Shown here piece by piece: positions 41,544-49,471 of a DNA stretch of 64,000 bases (position 1 is its first letter; every line of letters begins with the position of its first letter). The DNA is from Oscillibacter sp. MSJ-31 (GTDB taxonomy: Bacteria > Bacillota > Clostridia > Oscillospirales > Oscillospiraceae). The notes below the pieces were generated by a model, which was not told the DNA's origin, did no database searches, and was given only the letters and a program-made list of their open reading frames with translations. Made by a program: the position numbers and the translations under genes. The stretch is from the NCBI RefSeq assembly GCF_018918025.1, contig NZ_JAHLPT010000004.1:105452-169451 (forward strand), read 5' to 3'.

Positions 41544-42869
41544 ATGGCATACAAACTTCACTTTATTTCGCTCGGCTGCGCGAAAAATATGGTCAACTGC
41601 GAGCAGATGATGGCCCTGTGCCGCGATGCCGGCATGGAGCTTTGCCCGTCGCCCGAGGGCTGCGACGCTGCGGTTGTCAACACCTGCGGCTTCCTCTCGA
41701 GCGCGAATGAGGAGGCCATCGAGAACATTCTCGCCATGGCGGAGCTGAAAAAGGCCGGCAAGCTCAAGAAAATTCTGGTCACCGGCTGCATGACGCAGCG
41801 CTATCAGGGTGAGGTGGCAAAGGAGCTTCCCGAGGTGGACGGCATTCTCGGCACCGGCAGCTACAAGGACATTGTGGACGCGGTCGAGACCGTCATGGCG
41901 GGCGGTACCGTCAGCCGCTTCGACGACATCAACGCGCCGGTCGACGAGTTCGGCCGCGTGCTCACCACACCGGGTCACTACGCCTTCCTGCGCATCGCGG
42001 AGGGCTGCGACAACTGGTGCGCCTTCTGCATCATCCCCAAGCTGCGCGGCAAATACCGCTCTCGCACGATGGAGCATGTTCTCGCCGAGGCAAGGCAGCT
42101 CGCCGATTCCGGCGTCAAGGAGCTCATCGTCATCGCGCAGGACATCACGCGCTACGGCATGGACTGGGACGGCAAGCCCCATCTGGCCGACCTTTTAGAG
42201 GAGCTTTGCAAGCTCGATTTCCATTGGATCCGCCTGCACTACCTCTATCCCGAGTGGATCGACGACCGCCTGATCGACGTGATCGCCCGCGAGGACAAAA
42301 TTCTGAAATACCTCGACATTCCGCTCCAGCACTGCAACGATAAGATCCTCAAGAAGATGAACCGGCGCGGCGATAAGAAATACCTCTGCGCCCTGCTCGA
42401 TAAGCTCCGCGAGCGCATTCCCGGCCTCGTGCTGCGCACGTCCATCATCGCGGGCCTGCCCGGCGAGGGCGAGGAGGAGTTCGACGAGCTGTGCGATTTC
42501 CTGCGCGAGCAGAAGCTGCTGCGCGCGGGCGTGTTCCCCTATTCCCCCGAGGAGGGGACGCGCGCGGCAAAGATGGAGCGCGTCGACTCCGACGAGGCGG
42601 CCCGCCGTGCCGAGCGGATCGTGGACATTCAGAGCGAGATCATCGACGCGTGGAACGACGAACGGCAGGGCGACGTGATGGAGGTCCTCTGCGAGGGCTT
42701 CGACGGGCAATCCATGCTCTTTGTCGGCCGCAGCTATGCAGAGTCGCCGGACATCGACGGGCGCATCTATTTCTCCGCCCCGCGCGACGTCGCGGCGGGC
42801 GAGTTCGTGCCCGTGCGCATCACCGGCGCGATGGACGGCGAGCTGACCGGCGAGCTGGCCGAGGAATAA
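41544..42869 (+). CDS. rimO: Ribosomal protein S12 methylthiotransferase
   Basis: The start at 41544 (MAYKLHFISLGCAKNMVNCEQM) follows AAGAGG. The 441-residue enzyme has the N-terminal UPF0004 cysteines (LGCAKN, NTCGF, TGCMTQR), the radical SAM motif EGCDNWCAFCIIP near residue 150 and a C-terminal TRAM-like domain. It adds a methylthio group to an aspartate of protein S12. RimO rather than MiaB is supported by the EGCDNWCAFCIIPKLRGKYRSR segment. Confidence 0.94.
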   Translation: MAYKLHFISLGCAKNMVNCEQMMALCRDAGMELCPSPEGCDAAVVNTCGFLSSANEEAIENILAMAELKKAGKLKKILVTGCMTQRYQGEVAKELPEVDGILGTGSYKDIVDAVETVMAGGTVSRFDDINAPVDEFGRVLTTPGHYAFLRIAEGCDNWCAFCIIPKLRGKYRSRTMEHVLAEARQLADSGVKELIVIAQDITRYGMDWDGKPHLADLLEELCKLDFHWIRLHYLYPEWIDDRLIDVIAREDKILKYLDIPLQHCNDKILKKMNRRGDKKYLCALLDKLRERIPGLVLRTSIIAGLPGEGEEEFDELCDFLREQKLLRAGVFPYSPEEGTRAAKMERVDSDEAARRAERIVDIQSEIIDAWNDERQGDVMEVLCEGFDGQSMLFVGRSYAESPDIDGRIYFSAPRDVAAGEFVPVRITGAMDGELTGELAEE

Positions 42870-42934
42870 GACGCCGCGCGGACGCGGCAAAATAGCAAAC
42901 CGGCGCGCGAGCGCCTTGAAAGGACTGTTCACAG

Positions 42935-43468
42935 ATGACGACTGCCAATAAGCTCACCCTTGCGCGGGTGGCGCTCATCCCCGTATTTCTTGTGATCCTG
43001 TATCTGGATTTCCCCTATGCGCGCTGCGCCGCCTTCGGCGTGTTCGTGGTCGCGTGCCTCACGGATTTTGTGGACGGCTACATCGCCCGCCACTACAATC
43101 AGGTCACGAATTTCGGCAAATTCATGGACCCGCTGGCGGACAAGGTGCTCGTTATGGCGGCCATGTGCTACCTCGTCGAGATCGGGCAGATGCCCGGCTG
43201 GTGTCTGGCCATCGTGCTGCTGCGCGAGTTCGCGGTCTCCGGAATGCGGCTCGTTGCCGTCGAGCAGGGCCGCGTGATCGCCGCGGCGTGGTCCGGCAAG
43301 GTCAAAACGGCCTCGACCATGGTCTGCCTCTGCGCGATGCTGCTCAACGTTTTCGGCGCGTACGCGTGGTTCGATCCCCTGTGCAATGCCGTCATCGTGC
43401 TGACCACCGCCTATTCCGGCATTGAGTATTTCATCAAAAATGCCGACGTGTTCCGCGAGCCGGACTGA
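42935..43468 (+). CDS. pgsA: CDP-diacylglycerol-glycerol-3-phosphate 3-phosphatidyltransferase
   Basis: The 177-residue inner-membrane enzyme carries the CDP-alcohol phosphotransferase motif as DFVDGYIAR...NFGKFMDPLADK (D-x2-DG-x2-AR-x8-G-x3-D-x3-D). It has about four membrane segments. It makes phosphatidylglycerol phosphate, the first committed step to phosphatidylglycerol. It sits between rimO and cysS, each with its own ribosome site. Confidence 0.95.
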   Translation: MTTANKLTLARVALIPVFLVILYLDFPYARCAAFGVFVVACLTDFVDGYIARHYNQVTNFGKFMDPLADKVLVMAAMCYLVEIGQMPGWCLAIVLLREFAVSGMRLVAVEQGRVIAAAWSGKVKTASTMVCLCAMLLNVFGAYAWFDPLCNAVIVLTTAYSGIEYFIKNADVFREPD

Positions 43469-43504
43469 AGCCAAGTTAATTTTGCTCTGAAAAGGAGTTT
43501 CTGT

Positions 43505-44956
43505 ATGTACCTCTATAATTCCGCCACCCACAAAAAGGAAGAGCTCAAGACCCATACCCCGAACCACGTCGAGATGTACACCTGCGGCCCGACCGTCTAT
43601 CACTTTGCCCACATCGGCAATCTGCGCAGCTACATCATGGAGGATGTGCTGGAGAAGTACCTCCGCTTCGCAGGCTACAGCGTCAACCGCGTCATGAACA
43701 TCACCGACGTCGGCCACCTTACGAGCGACGCCGACGAGGGCGAGGACAAGATGCTCAAGGGCGCCAAGCGCGAGCACAAGTCCGTCATGGAGATCGCGCA
43801 GTTCTATACCGACGCTTTCTTTGCCGACTGCCAAAAGCTCCACATCAAGCGTCCCGACGTCGTGCAGCCCGCCACCGGCCTCATCGACGACTATATCAAG
43901 ATCATCACCAAGCTGCTTGACACCGGCTACGCCTACCTCGCTGGCGGCAACGTCTACTTCGACACGAGCAAGCTGGACCGCTACTATATCTTCAACGACC
44001 ACAACGAGGAGGACCTCGCCGTGGGCGTCCGCGAGGGCGTGGAGGAGGACACGAACAAGAAGAATAAGAACGACTTCGTCCTCTGGTTCACCAAGTCCAA
44101 GTTCGAGGATCAGGCGCTCAAATGGGATTCGCCCTGGGGCGTCGGCTATCCCGGCTGGCACATCGAGTGCTCTGGCATCTCCATGAAGTACAACGGCGAA
44201 TACCTCGACCTGCACTGCGGCGGCGTGGACAATGCCTTCCCGCACCACACGAACGAGATCGCCCAGTCCGAAAGCTACCTCGGACATCCTTGGTGCCCCC
44301 ACTGGTGCCATGTTGCCCACCTCAATACAACGGACGGCAAAATGAGCAAGTCCAAGGGCGAATTTCTGACCGTTTCCCTGCTTGAGCAGAAGGGCTACGA
44401 CCCGCTGGCCTACCGTTTCTTCTGCCTGCAGAGCCACTACCGCAAGAGCCTTGTGTTTACATGGGAGAATCTGGATAACGCCGTGCTCGCCTACAACAAG
44501 CTCCTTGCGAAGATCGCCAACCTCAAGGACGAGGGCGGCGTGGACGAGGCCGTGCGCGCCGAGTACCGCGCGAAATTCTCCAAGGAGATGGACAACGACC
44601 TCAACACCGCCATGGGCGTCACCGTGCTCTACGATGTGCTCAAGGCCAAGACGAGCGGCGCGACCAAGCTCGCGATCATTGCCGACCTCGACGAGGTCCT
44701 GAGTCTTGACCTTATCGCCAAGGCCGCCGCGCTGCGCGAGAAGAACGCCGTGGCCGCCGCGCAGAGCGCGGGCGCATTCACCGTCATCGCCGAGGACGGC
44801 ACGCCGGATGAGGCCGTCGAGGCGCTGATCCGTCAGCGCGCAGACGCCAAGAAGGCGAAGAACTTCGCCGAGGCCGACCGCATCCGCGACGAGCTGAAGG
44901 CACAGGGCATCGAGGTGACCGATGTACCGAACGGCGCGAAGTGGAAGAGGGTATAA
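43505..44956 (+). CDS. cysS: Cysteinyl-tRNA synthetase
   Basis: The 483-residue class I synthetase has the HIGN form of the HIGH motif (TCGPTVYHFAHIGNLRSY), zinc ligands including the early Cys and GWHIECSGI, and KMSKSKGEF near residue 280. It charges tRNA-Cys. The leader is only 36 bases, so there is no room for a T-box. AAAAGGAG precedes the start. Confidence 0.97.
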   Translation: MYLYNSATHKKEELKTHTPNHVEMYTCGPTVYHFAHIGNLRSYIMEDVLEKYLRFAGYSVNRVMNITDVGHLTSDADEGEDKMLKGAKREHKSVMEIAQFYTDAFFADCQKLHIKRPDVVQPATGLIDDYIKIITKLLDTGYAYLAGGNVYFDTSKLDRYYIFNDHNEEDLAVGVREGVEEDTNKKNKNDFVLWFTKSKFEDQALKWDSPWGVGYPGWHIECSGISMKYNGEYLDLHCGGVDNAFPHHTNEIAQSESYLGHPWCPHWCHVAHLNTTDGKMSKSKGEFLTVSLLEQKGYDPLAYRFFCLQSHYRKSLVFTWENLDNAVLAYNKLLAKIANLKDEGGVDEAVRAEYRAKFSKEMDNDLNTAMGVTVLYDVLKAKTSGATKLAIIADLDEVLSLDLIAKAAALREKNAVAAAQSAGAFTVIAEDGTPDEAVEALIRQRADAKKAKNFAEADRIRDELKAQGIEVTDVPNGAKWKRV

Positions 44957-44964
44957 CGAATGAA

Positions 44965-45003
44965 CAAAGGGGGTATTCTCTACCGTAGAGAATACCCCCT
45001 TTG
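44965..45003 (+). terminator. Perfect 18-bp hairpin after cysS
   Basis: CAAAGGGGGTATTCTCTA pairs perfectly with TAGAGAATACCCCCTTTG around CCG. No T run follows, so it may be a transcript-end hairpin or the edge of an inserted segment. Confidence 0.6.
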
Positions 45004-45071
45004 GAACCCCAAGAGAGCGCAAGGGCTGCGCCCTTGACCTGCCACATTGTAAGCCTAACAATAAGATAACT

Positions 45072-45107
45072 GCACGCGCTGCGCAAAGGAGTGCGTGCGG
45101 TTTTTTG
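45072..45107 (+). terminator. Terminator-like hairpin in the low-G+C island
   Basis: GCACGC (45072-45077) and GCGTGC (45092-45097) flank a 14-base loop and are followed by GGTTTTTTG. A CAAGGGCTGCGCCCTTG hairpin lies 40 bases upstream. Between cysS and the DUF4230 gene (44957-45281) nothing else is convincing; a possible small frame at 45177 (MTIKKFAELKNQPKWTE) is not supported. Confidence 0.45.
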
Positions 45108-45281
45108 TTGCCGCTTTTGATTTGCCGCTCTCCTTGCGGTCGCTGCCGCTCTGCGGCGGGGTTTCGGAGAGTTTTAATGACGATCAAGAAATTTGCAGAG
45201 CTTAAAAATCAGCCAAAATGGACCGAACACAAGCAGTCCAAGCAAGTTTTTCATAATACGGTCTCCTTTGATGCAAGGTCT

Positions 45282-46085
45282 TTACTCATAGTAGAAGCTG
45301 ACGGAATAGCTGCTTTGTTGGATGATCGGGTTTGCATTTAAGATATTTTTAATAAGTATTTCGGCATTTTCCTGTGCTTTCTCCAAAATGCCGTTGTCAA
45401 GAGCCCGCTGCTCCGTTGCCGTTTCGCTCTCTTTCTGAAATTTGCTTACATCGCTGACAGAAATGGGATTGAAAAGGCCGTTGCTTTCGTCAAGCACCTC
45501 TATGCTTTCTTTATCTACCGTGTGGGACAGGATTTCCGCTTCCGGCAGATAGATGATAAGAGTTTTGCTTGCGGCATCAGCCTCTACGCGAATATCCTCA
45601 ACCCGGCGGATGCCTGCTTTGATACTGCCGTCCCAGCGCATGACAAAGGACTTTGTTGTTAGAGGGATATTCCAGCCAAATAATTGCTTCAGATCGGAAA
45701 ACTTGCCGGCATCGGTATATAGGTATTCGACTGTAGCCAGTTCGCCGATGGCTTGAATATCTTTCAGTACGATCTGCATATCAATTTCGGTCGATATTTC
45801 TTCCGCGGTAAAGGTGGCGTCGGCATAAACCTCCTCTACCGCCGCTTTTACCGCTTGGTCGATTTTGGCGGGTATCGTATTAGAACAGATTTTATAACCC
45901 AAAAATCCGCCGAGGAGAGAAACGGCGGCCAACGCTATGATGTACCAACGCATAGTTTGACGGGAGAAGCGGCCTGTTGCGCGGTGCGCCTCTCTGTCGT
46001 GTGCTCTGTAGTCTGTGCCTTCTTCGGGAGGTGGGAGAAGTGCCGCCCCACTTTCGGGCTGTTTGGGTTCGTTTGTTTGTTCCAT
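45282..46085 (-). CDS. DUF4230-domain membrane protein
   Basis: The ATG at 46085 is preferred because AGGAG lies nine bases upstream; a TTG at 46091 is too close to it. The 267-residue protein has a charged N-terminus, one membrane segment (WYIIALAAVSLLGGFLGYKI, about residues 45-65) and an outside DUF4230-like domain: LKDIQAIGELATVEYLYTD, TTKSFVMRWDGSIKAGIRRVEDIRVE, LIIYLPEAEILSHTVD, and an ISVSDVSKFQKES helix. The DNA is clearly poorer in G+C than its neighbours, suggesting acquisition. The function of DUF4230 proteins is unknown. Confidence 0.8.
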   Translation of the reverse strand: MEQTNEPKQPESGAALLPPPEEGTDYRAHDREAHRATGRFSRQTMRWYIIALAAVSLLGGFLGYKICSNTIPAKIDQAVKAAVEEVYADATFTAEEISTEIDMQIVLKDIQAIGELATVEYLYTDAGKFSDLKQLFGWNIPLTTKSFVMRWDGSIKAGIRRVEDIRVEADAASKTLIIYLPEAEILSHTVDKESIEVLDESNGLFNPISVSDVSKFQKESETATEQRALDNGILEKAQENAEILIKNILNANPIIQQSSYSVSFYYE

Positions 46086-46204
46086 GATCAATTGCTCCTT
46101 TCAAATCTTTTGTGTGGAGCTTACAGGGCAGCTCCAAAATCGTTCTTGTTTTTTTCGCGTGCCATCCGGTCGCAGATCAGCTGAGATCTTTTCTTTACTC
46201 AAAT

Positions 46205-46236
46205 CCCCTCGGAGAGGAGCGGCCCTCTCCGAGGGG
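46205..46236. repeat. Perfect 13-bp inverted repeat
   Basis: CCCCTCGGAGAGG and CCTCTCCGAGGGG flank AGCGGC. It lies upstream of the DUF4230 gene in a 487-base gene-free gap whose only other recognisable content is the candidate RNA at 46377. The role is unknown; neither strand has a T run after it. Confidence 0.7.
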
Positions 46237-46343
46237 TAGGTGAAAAACAAAAAACGCCATGCAGGGCATAAGCCTACACAGCGAACGAAGAGAAAACCCT
46301 TCTGATGCAACACAAGCACTTGGGAAAAACAACAAAGCACCCC

Positions 46344-46372
46344 TTGCGCCAAGCGGTGAAATGTCGTATAAT
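46344..46372 (+). promoter_or_regulatory. Promoter of a candidate small RNA
   Basis: TTGCGC (46344-46349), 17 bases, TATAAT (46367-46372). No coding frame starts downstream before 46573; instead a folded segment begins 5 bases after the -10. Confidence 0.65.
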
Positions 46373-46376
46373 ACCC

Positions 46377-46475
46377 ATGCGGTGCGACCGTAAGGTCATT
46401 GTGTAGGTGGGGCTAACACCTGCTCAGGCTTACGGGTGCGCCAACACCCGTAAGCCGCCGCATTTTTGTTTTTCA
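46377..46475 (+). ncRNA. Candidate structured small RNA
   Basis: The segment starts at the predicted transcription start. A closing stem (46377-46384 with 46456-46463, eight pairs including one G-U) encloses three hairpins. They are GACC[GTAA]GGTC (46386-46397), AGGTG[GGGCTAA]CACCT (46405-46421) and GGCTTACGGGTG[CGCCAA]CACCCGTAAGCC (46427-46456). A T-rich tract follows, so it ends like an intrinsic terminator. The loops are purine-rich and the first is a GNRA tetraloop. I do not recognise it as SRP RNA, 6S, tmRNA or a known riboswitch class. Confidence 0.6.
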
Positions 46476-46572
46476 AGCAGATTATAGCAATTTATTCCAG
46501 ACAATGCAAGCGGTTTGGGGAAAAATGTCAAAAATAAGGGGCTGGCGCCCCGTCATACAGGAGGGCATTGCC

Positions 46573-47100
46573 ATGCGTAAGATTCTCGTCGTCATTGATA
46601 TGCAGAACGACTTCATCGACGGCTCGCTCGGCACGAAGGAGGCGCAGCAGATCGTTCCGCGCGTCGTGGAGAAGATGAAGGAGTACGACCCGTGGAACAT
46701 CTATCTCACGCGCGACACGCATTACGAAAACTATCTCGACACGCAGGAGGGCCGCAACCTGCCCGTCGAGCACTGCATCGAGGGCACCCACGGCTGGCAG
46801 CTCAACGATGCGGTCGCCAAGGCCGCGGAGAAGGCGACCGTTATCGACAAGCCCACCTTCGGCTCCAACCGGCTCGCCGGTATTCTGATGACCGAGCGCG
46901 CGCAGGAGGCGCTGGAGATCGAGCTGGTCGGCCTCTGCACCGATATCTGCGTGGTGTCCAACGCGCTGCTGTTCAAGGCGGCGATGCCCGAAGCGCCCAT
47001 CACCGTGGACGCGAGCTGCTGCGCCGGCGTCACGCCGGAGAGCCACCGCCACGCGCTCGAGACGATGAAGATGTGCCAGATCAAGGTCGTCAACGACTAA
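46573..47100 (+). CDS. Cysteine hydrolase (isochorismatase/nicotinamidase family)
   Basis: The start at 46573 follows AGGAGGG. The 175-residue enzyme begins MRKILVVIDMQNDFIDGSL with the catalytic Asp at residue 9. The Lys lies in VIDKPTFGSN and the catalytic Cys in VGLCTDICVVSNALL near residue 118. It hydrolyses an amide or vinyl-ether bond of a small metabolite; nicotinamide is a candidate substrate, but specificity cannot be read. The gene stands alone with a strong terminator. Confidence 0.9.
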   Translation: MRKILVVIDMQNDFIDGSLGTKEAQQIVPRVVEKMKEYDPWNIYLTRDTHYENYLDTQEGRNLPVEHCIEGTHGWQLNDAVAKAAEKATVIDKPTFGSNRLAGILMTERAQEALEIELVGLCTDICVVSNALLFKAAMPEAPITVDASCCAGVTPESHRHALETMKMCQIKVVND

Positions 47101-47103
47101 AGA

Positions 47104-47143
47104 AAAAAGGGAAGCGTCCCGCTTGCGGGACGCTTCCCTTTTT
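47104..47143. terminator. Bidirectional terminator between cysteine hydrolase and spoVT
   Basis: AAAAAGGGAAGCGTCCCGC pairs perfectly with GCGGGACGCTTCCCTTTTT. It overlaps the last base of spoVT and can serve both convergent genes. Confidence 0.9.
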
Positions 47144-47685
47144 CAGCTCTCCATGTGCCTGCCGAGGAAGGAGGCGATGGTCTGCGCGAGCTTGTACTCC
47201 GTCTCGCCGACGTGGTTCTCACCCTCGTTCTCCACAAACAGCACCAGCCCCAGCGCGTCGCCCTCGGAAATAATGGGCGCGGCGATGGCGGCACAGCAGC
47301 GGTCGAGCGTGTCGGTGACGTAGACGCTGCGCTCGCTGCCCTGCGCGCGGTAGATGGCGCGGTCCTCCATGATCTGCTCCAGCTCGGTGCTGATGCGCTT
47401 GCCGATCAGGTCGCGCCGCGCGCTGCCCGCCGCGGCCACCACGCTGTCGCGGTCCGTCACGGCGACGGTCAGGCCGGTGGTTTTGTTGAGTGTTTCACAG
47501 ATCTGCGCGGCAAACTCGTCCACACCGCCCATGAGCGAGTATTTCTTGAAGATGACCTCGCCCTCCTTGCTCGTGTAGATCTCCAACGGGTCGCCCTCGC
47601 GGATGCGCATGGTGCGGCGGATCTCCTTGGGAATGACCACACGGCCAAGGTCGTCGATCCGGCGCACGATTCCGGTTGCTTTCAT
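47143..47685 (-). CDS. spoVT: Stage V sporulation protein T
   Basis: The 180-residue regulator has an AbrB-type swapped-hairpin DNA-binding domain at residues 1-50 (MKATGIVRRIDDLGRVVIPKEIRRTMRIREGDPLEI) and a C-terminal GAF-like domain (about 60-178). In spore formers it is made in the forespore under sigma-G and tunes sigma-G genes. The length matches SpoVT and not AbrB. AGGAG precedes the start, and a GGATA-N17 promoter resembling that of spoVAC lies upstream. Confidence 0.95.
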   Translation of the reverse strand: MKATGIVRRIDDLGRVVIPKEIRRTMRIREGDPLEIYTSKEGEVIFKKYSLMGGVDEFAAQICETLNKTTGLTVAVTDRDSVVAAAGSARRDLIGKRISTELEQIMEDRAIYRAQGSERSVYVTDTLDRCCAAIAAPIISEGDALGLVLFVENEGENHVGETEYKLAQTIASFLGRHMES

Positions 47686-47722
47686 CTATGCCGATTCTCC
47701 TTTAACGTCGTTTTACTGGCCT

Positions 47723-47751
47723 TAGTCTTTGAAAATCGCGCCAGTTTATCC
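47723..47751 (-). promoter_or_regulatory. Putative forespore-type promoter of spoVT
   Basis: GGATA (47747-47751), 17 bases, AAGACTA (47723-47729) on the minus strand. The -10 half matches CATxxTA at the conserved A and TA only. Confidence 0.35.
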
Positions 47752-47774
47752 AAGGAACAAGCTGGAAGATTTTT

Positions 47775-47811
47775 GACAAAAAATGGTCCGCATCCATTTC
47801 GAATGCGGACC
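47775..47811 (-). terminator. Terminator of the PrsW operon
   Basis: GGTCCGCAT and ATGCGGACC form a stem with a nine-base loop, followed on the minus strand by ATTTTTTG. Confidence 0.8.
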
Positions 47812-47822
47812 GTCCCATATTC

Positions 47823-48455
47823 TTATTGCCTTTGCGCTGCGGTCTGCTGCCCGAGCAGGTGGAAGCACAGCGCCGTGAGCAGGGGGATAGCGTAGGCGAG
47901 CAGCTGCGCCGTGCCGCCGACGCTCACGAGCAGGTTATAGATGGCGTGGTAGATGATGGCGACGCAGAGCAGGCCGAACAGACACGCCGCGCGGAGCGGG
48001 CGGCTGCCCCACACGGGGCGCAGGACGCGGCCGTACACGCTGCCGCAGACGATGTGCATCGCGCCCGTACCGAAGCCGCGGACGAGCAGATAAACGAACT
48101 GCCCCGCGCCGTTCTGCGTCAGGTAGCAGACGTTCTCAAAGGTGGCGAAGCTCGCGGCCACCACGATGGCGGCGAGGCGGAAGCGCTCCGCGTCCGGCTC
48201 GAACACCGCGAGGTAAAAGAGCAGCGGCAGCAGCTTCATGATCTCCTCCACCACCGGCGCAATCTGTGCGGCGGCGTTCAGCGCGTCTGCGGCGTAGAGC
48301 TGGGCGAAGAAGGTGTTGAGGTACGCCGCGAGCAGGCACATTCCCATGCCCGCGAGGCAGAAAAGCAGCAGCGGACGCTGTTTCCTCCGCAGGAGCAGCA
48401 GTGCCACGAGCAGCGGGGCCGCCATGCACACGAGGACGTTTTCGATGTAGGTCAT
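47823..48455 (-). CDS. PrsW-family intramembrane protease
   Basis: The start at 48455 (MTYIENVLVCMAAPLLVALLLL) overlaps the stop of the damaged upstream gene. The 210-residue protein has about seven membrane segments and the PrsW motifs: EE-x2-K in APVVEEIMKLLPLLFY, FExxxY-type in ATFENVCYL, and His in MHIVCGSVYG and YHAIYNLLV. PrsW-type proteases cut membrane-bound anti-sigma factors. The gene lies downstream of a truncated ECF sigma gene and two membrane proteins, which fits such a role, though those partners look broken here. Confidence 0.85.
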   Translation of the reverse strand: MTYIENVLVCMAAPLLVALLLLRRKQRPLLLFCLAGMGMCLLAAYLNTFFAQLYAADALNAAAQIAPVVEEIMKLLPLLFYLAVFEPDAERFRLAAIVVAASFATFENVCYLTQNGAGQFVYLLVRGFGTGAMHIVCGSVYGRVLRPVWGSRPLRAACLFGLLCVAIIYHAIYNLLVSVGGTAQLLAYAIPLLTALCFHLLGQQTAAQRQ

Positions 48456-48879
48456 GCGTCCACCGCCTTTCGCAGCGCAGGCAGGAGCAGAAGGAGCACG
48501 AGCGAGAGCAGGAAGTCGAACCAGAAGTAGGGGTTCGTCAGCGTGTCGCTCACCCAGAAGCACGAGGAGGTCCACAGCGCGTACTCCAGCGCCGCGAAAG
48601 CAAGCACCGTTCCTCCGCCGTCGGCAGCGTGAGCGTCAGCGCGAGGAGAAAGACGAAGCTCGCGAGCCACGCGAGGTCGGAGACGTAGAAGACCTGCGGC
48701 GTTTCCTGCCGCAGCAGCAGGTGCAGCGTCCAGTAGAGCGTGCCGAGCGCGAAGGTCGCATAAAAGCAGGTCAGCAGGAACCACGGCCGGCGGCGCGCCC
48801 GGTAGTATTCCCGCAGCGCGGCGCAGAAGCCGTAGGCCGTCACAAGGAACTGTACGAGGTAATCCAAAAGCTCAAGCAT
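48452..48879 (-). pseudogene. Membrane protein gene with a frameshift
   Basis: Reading from 48879 gives MLELLDYLVQFLVTAYGFCAALREYYRARRRPWFLL and three to four membrane segments up to LTLTLPTAEE, then runs into a non-hydrophobic frame. The matching continuation (VLAFAALEYALWTSSCFWVSDTLTNPYFWFDFLLSLVLLLLL) is in the next frame and ends at 48452, overlapping the PrsW start. A single-base indel near 48605-48615 would join them into a membrane protein of about 140 residues. Either the gene is decaying or the sequence has an error here. The family is not recognised. Confidence 0.7.
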
Positions 48880-49117
48880 CGCCGCGCTCCTCCTCGCTGC
48901 CCTCGTCCCGCTCCCGCTCATGCAGGCGGACGCACAGCACCGTCACGCACACGCCGAGCGCGAAGGCCAGCAGTCCCACTAAAAGATAGCCGAGGCTCTC
49001 ACCGGTGAACAGACTGGCGGTCATGCCGCCATAGTAGTCCGCGCCGGAGAAGCGCGCCGTGACGGACGGCATCGCCAGCGCGAGACCGAGGATCACCGCA
49101 AGACAGGCCGCCGCGCG
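48872..49117 (-). pseudogene. Membrane protein remnant without a start codon
   Basis: This frame encodes RAAACLAVILGLALAMPSV, GADYYGGMTASLFTGES and a second membrane helix (GYLLVGLLAFALGVCVTVLCVRLHERERDEG), 81 residues ending at 48872 and overlapping the next gene's start. No start codon with a ribosome site precedes it. Upstream, the same DNA encodes the truncated sigma factor in a different frame. It looks like the C-terminal part of a sigma-associated membrane protein joined to the sigma gene by a deletion. Confidence 0.6.
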
Positions 49118-49338
49118 GATCGGTAGAGGTACGCTCGAAAGCCGCCGTCGCGGATGCGGGGCTGTTTGGCGATCAGGTAGGCGAACACTTCGATCATCAG
49201 GTCCTTGGACTCGTGGAGGTCGTGAAGGCAGCCGTCGAGGTAGAGCGTGAGCTTGTCGCCGTGGCGCTCCATGAGAGCGCTCAGACCGTCCTCGTCGCCG
49301 CCGAGATAGCGGCGGTAGAGAATATCGTCGGTCACCAT
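49093..49338 (-). pseudogene. Truncated ECF-type sigma factor gene
   Basis: The 81-residue frame MVTDDILYRRYLGGDEDGLSALMERHGDKLTLYLDGCLHDLHESKDLMIEVFAYLIAK is the sigma region 2 of an ECF sigma factor. It stops at YLYRSARRPVLR, just where the linker to region 4 should begin, so the promoter -35-binding half is missing. It keeps an intact promoter (49368-49396). The expression signals are preserved while the protein is not functional as a sigma factor, unless region 2 alone has another role. Confidence 0.7.
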
Positions 49339-49367
49339 GACGCGCCGCCTCCCGTGCTTTTTTCTCC

Positions 49368-49396
49368 ATTATAGGGAATAGCGGTCCCGCTTGCAA
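49368..49396 (-). promoter_or_regulatory. Promoter of the sigma-PrsW remnant operon
   Basis: TTGCAA (49391-49396), 17 bases, TATAAT (49368-49373) on the minus strand, 30 bases before the sigma start codon. Confidence 0.65.
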
Positions 49397-49422
49397 GGGG
49401 AAACGTCCCTGCGGGACGACAG

Positions 49423-49458
49423 AAAAAATCGGCCGCCGAAGCAAGCGCTTCGGCGGCC
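49423..49458 (-). terminator. mgtC-family gene terminator
   Basis: GGCCGCCGAAGC and GCTTCGGCGGCC form a perfect 12-bp stem with a four-base loop, followed by six T residues on the minus strand. Confidence 0.9.
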
Positions 49459-49471
49459 GCAGTCGCTGTGG

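Noticed and set aside
43469..43504. T-box riboswitch before cysS
   Set aside because: The leader is too short and has no T-box sequence.
45105..45341. Small frame with MTIKKFAELKNQPKWTE
   Set aside because: Overlaps the DUF4230 gene's end on the other strand and has no ribosome site; may be a remnant but not supportable.
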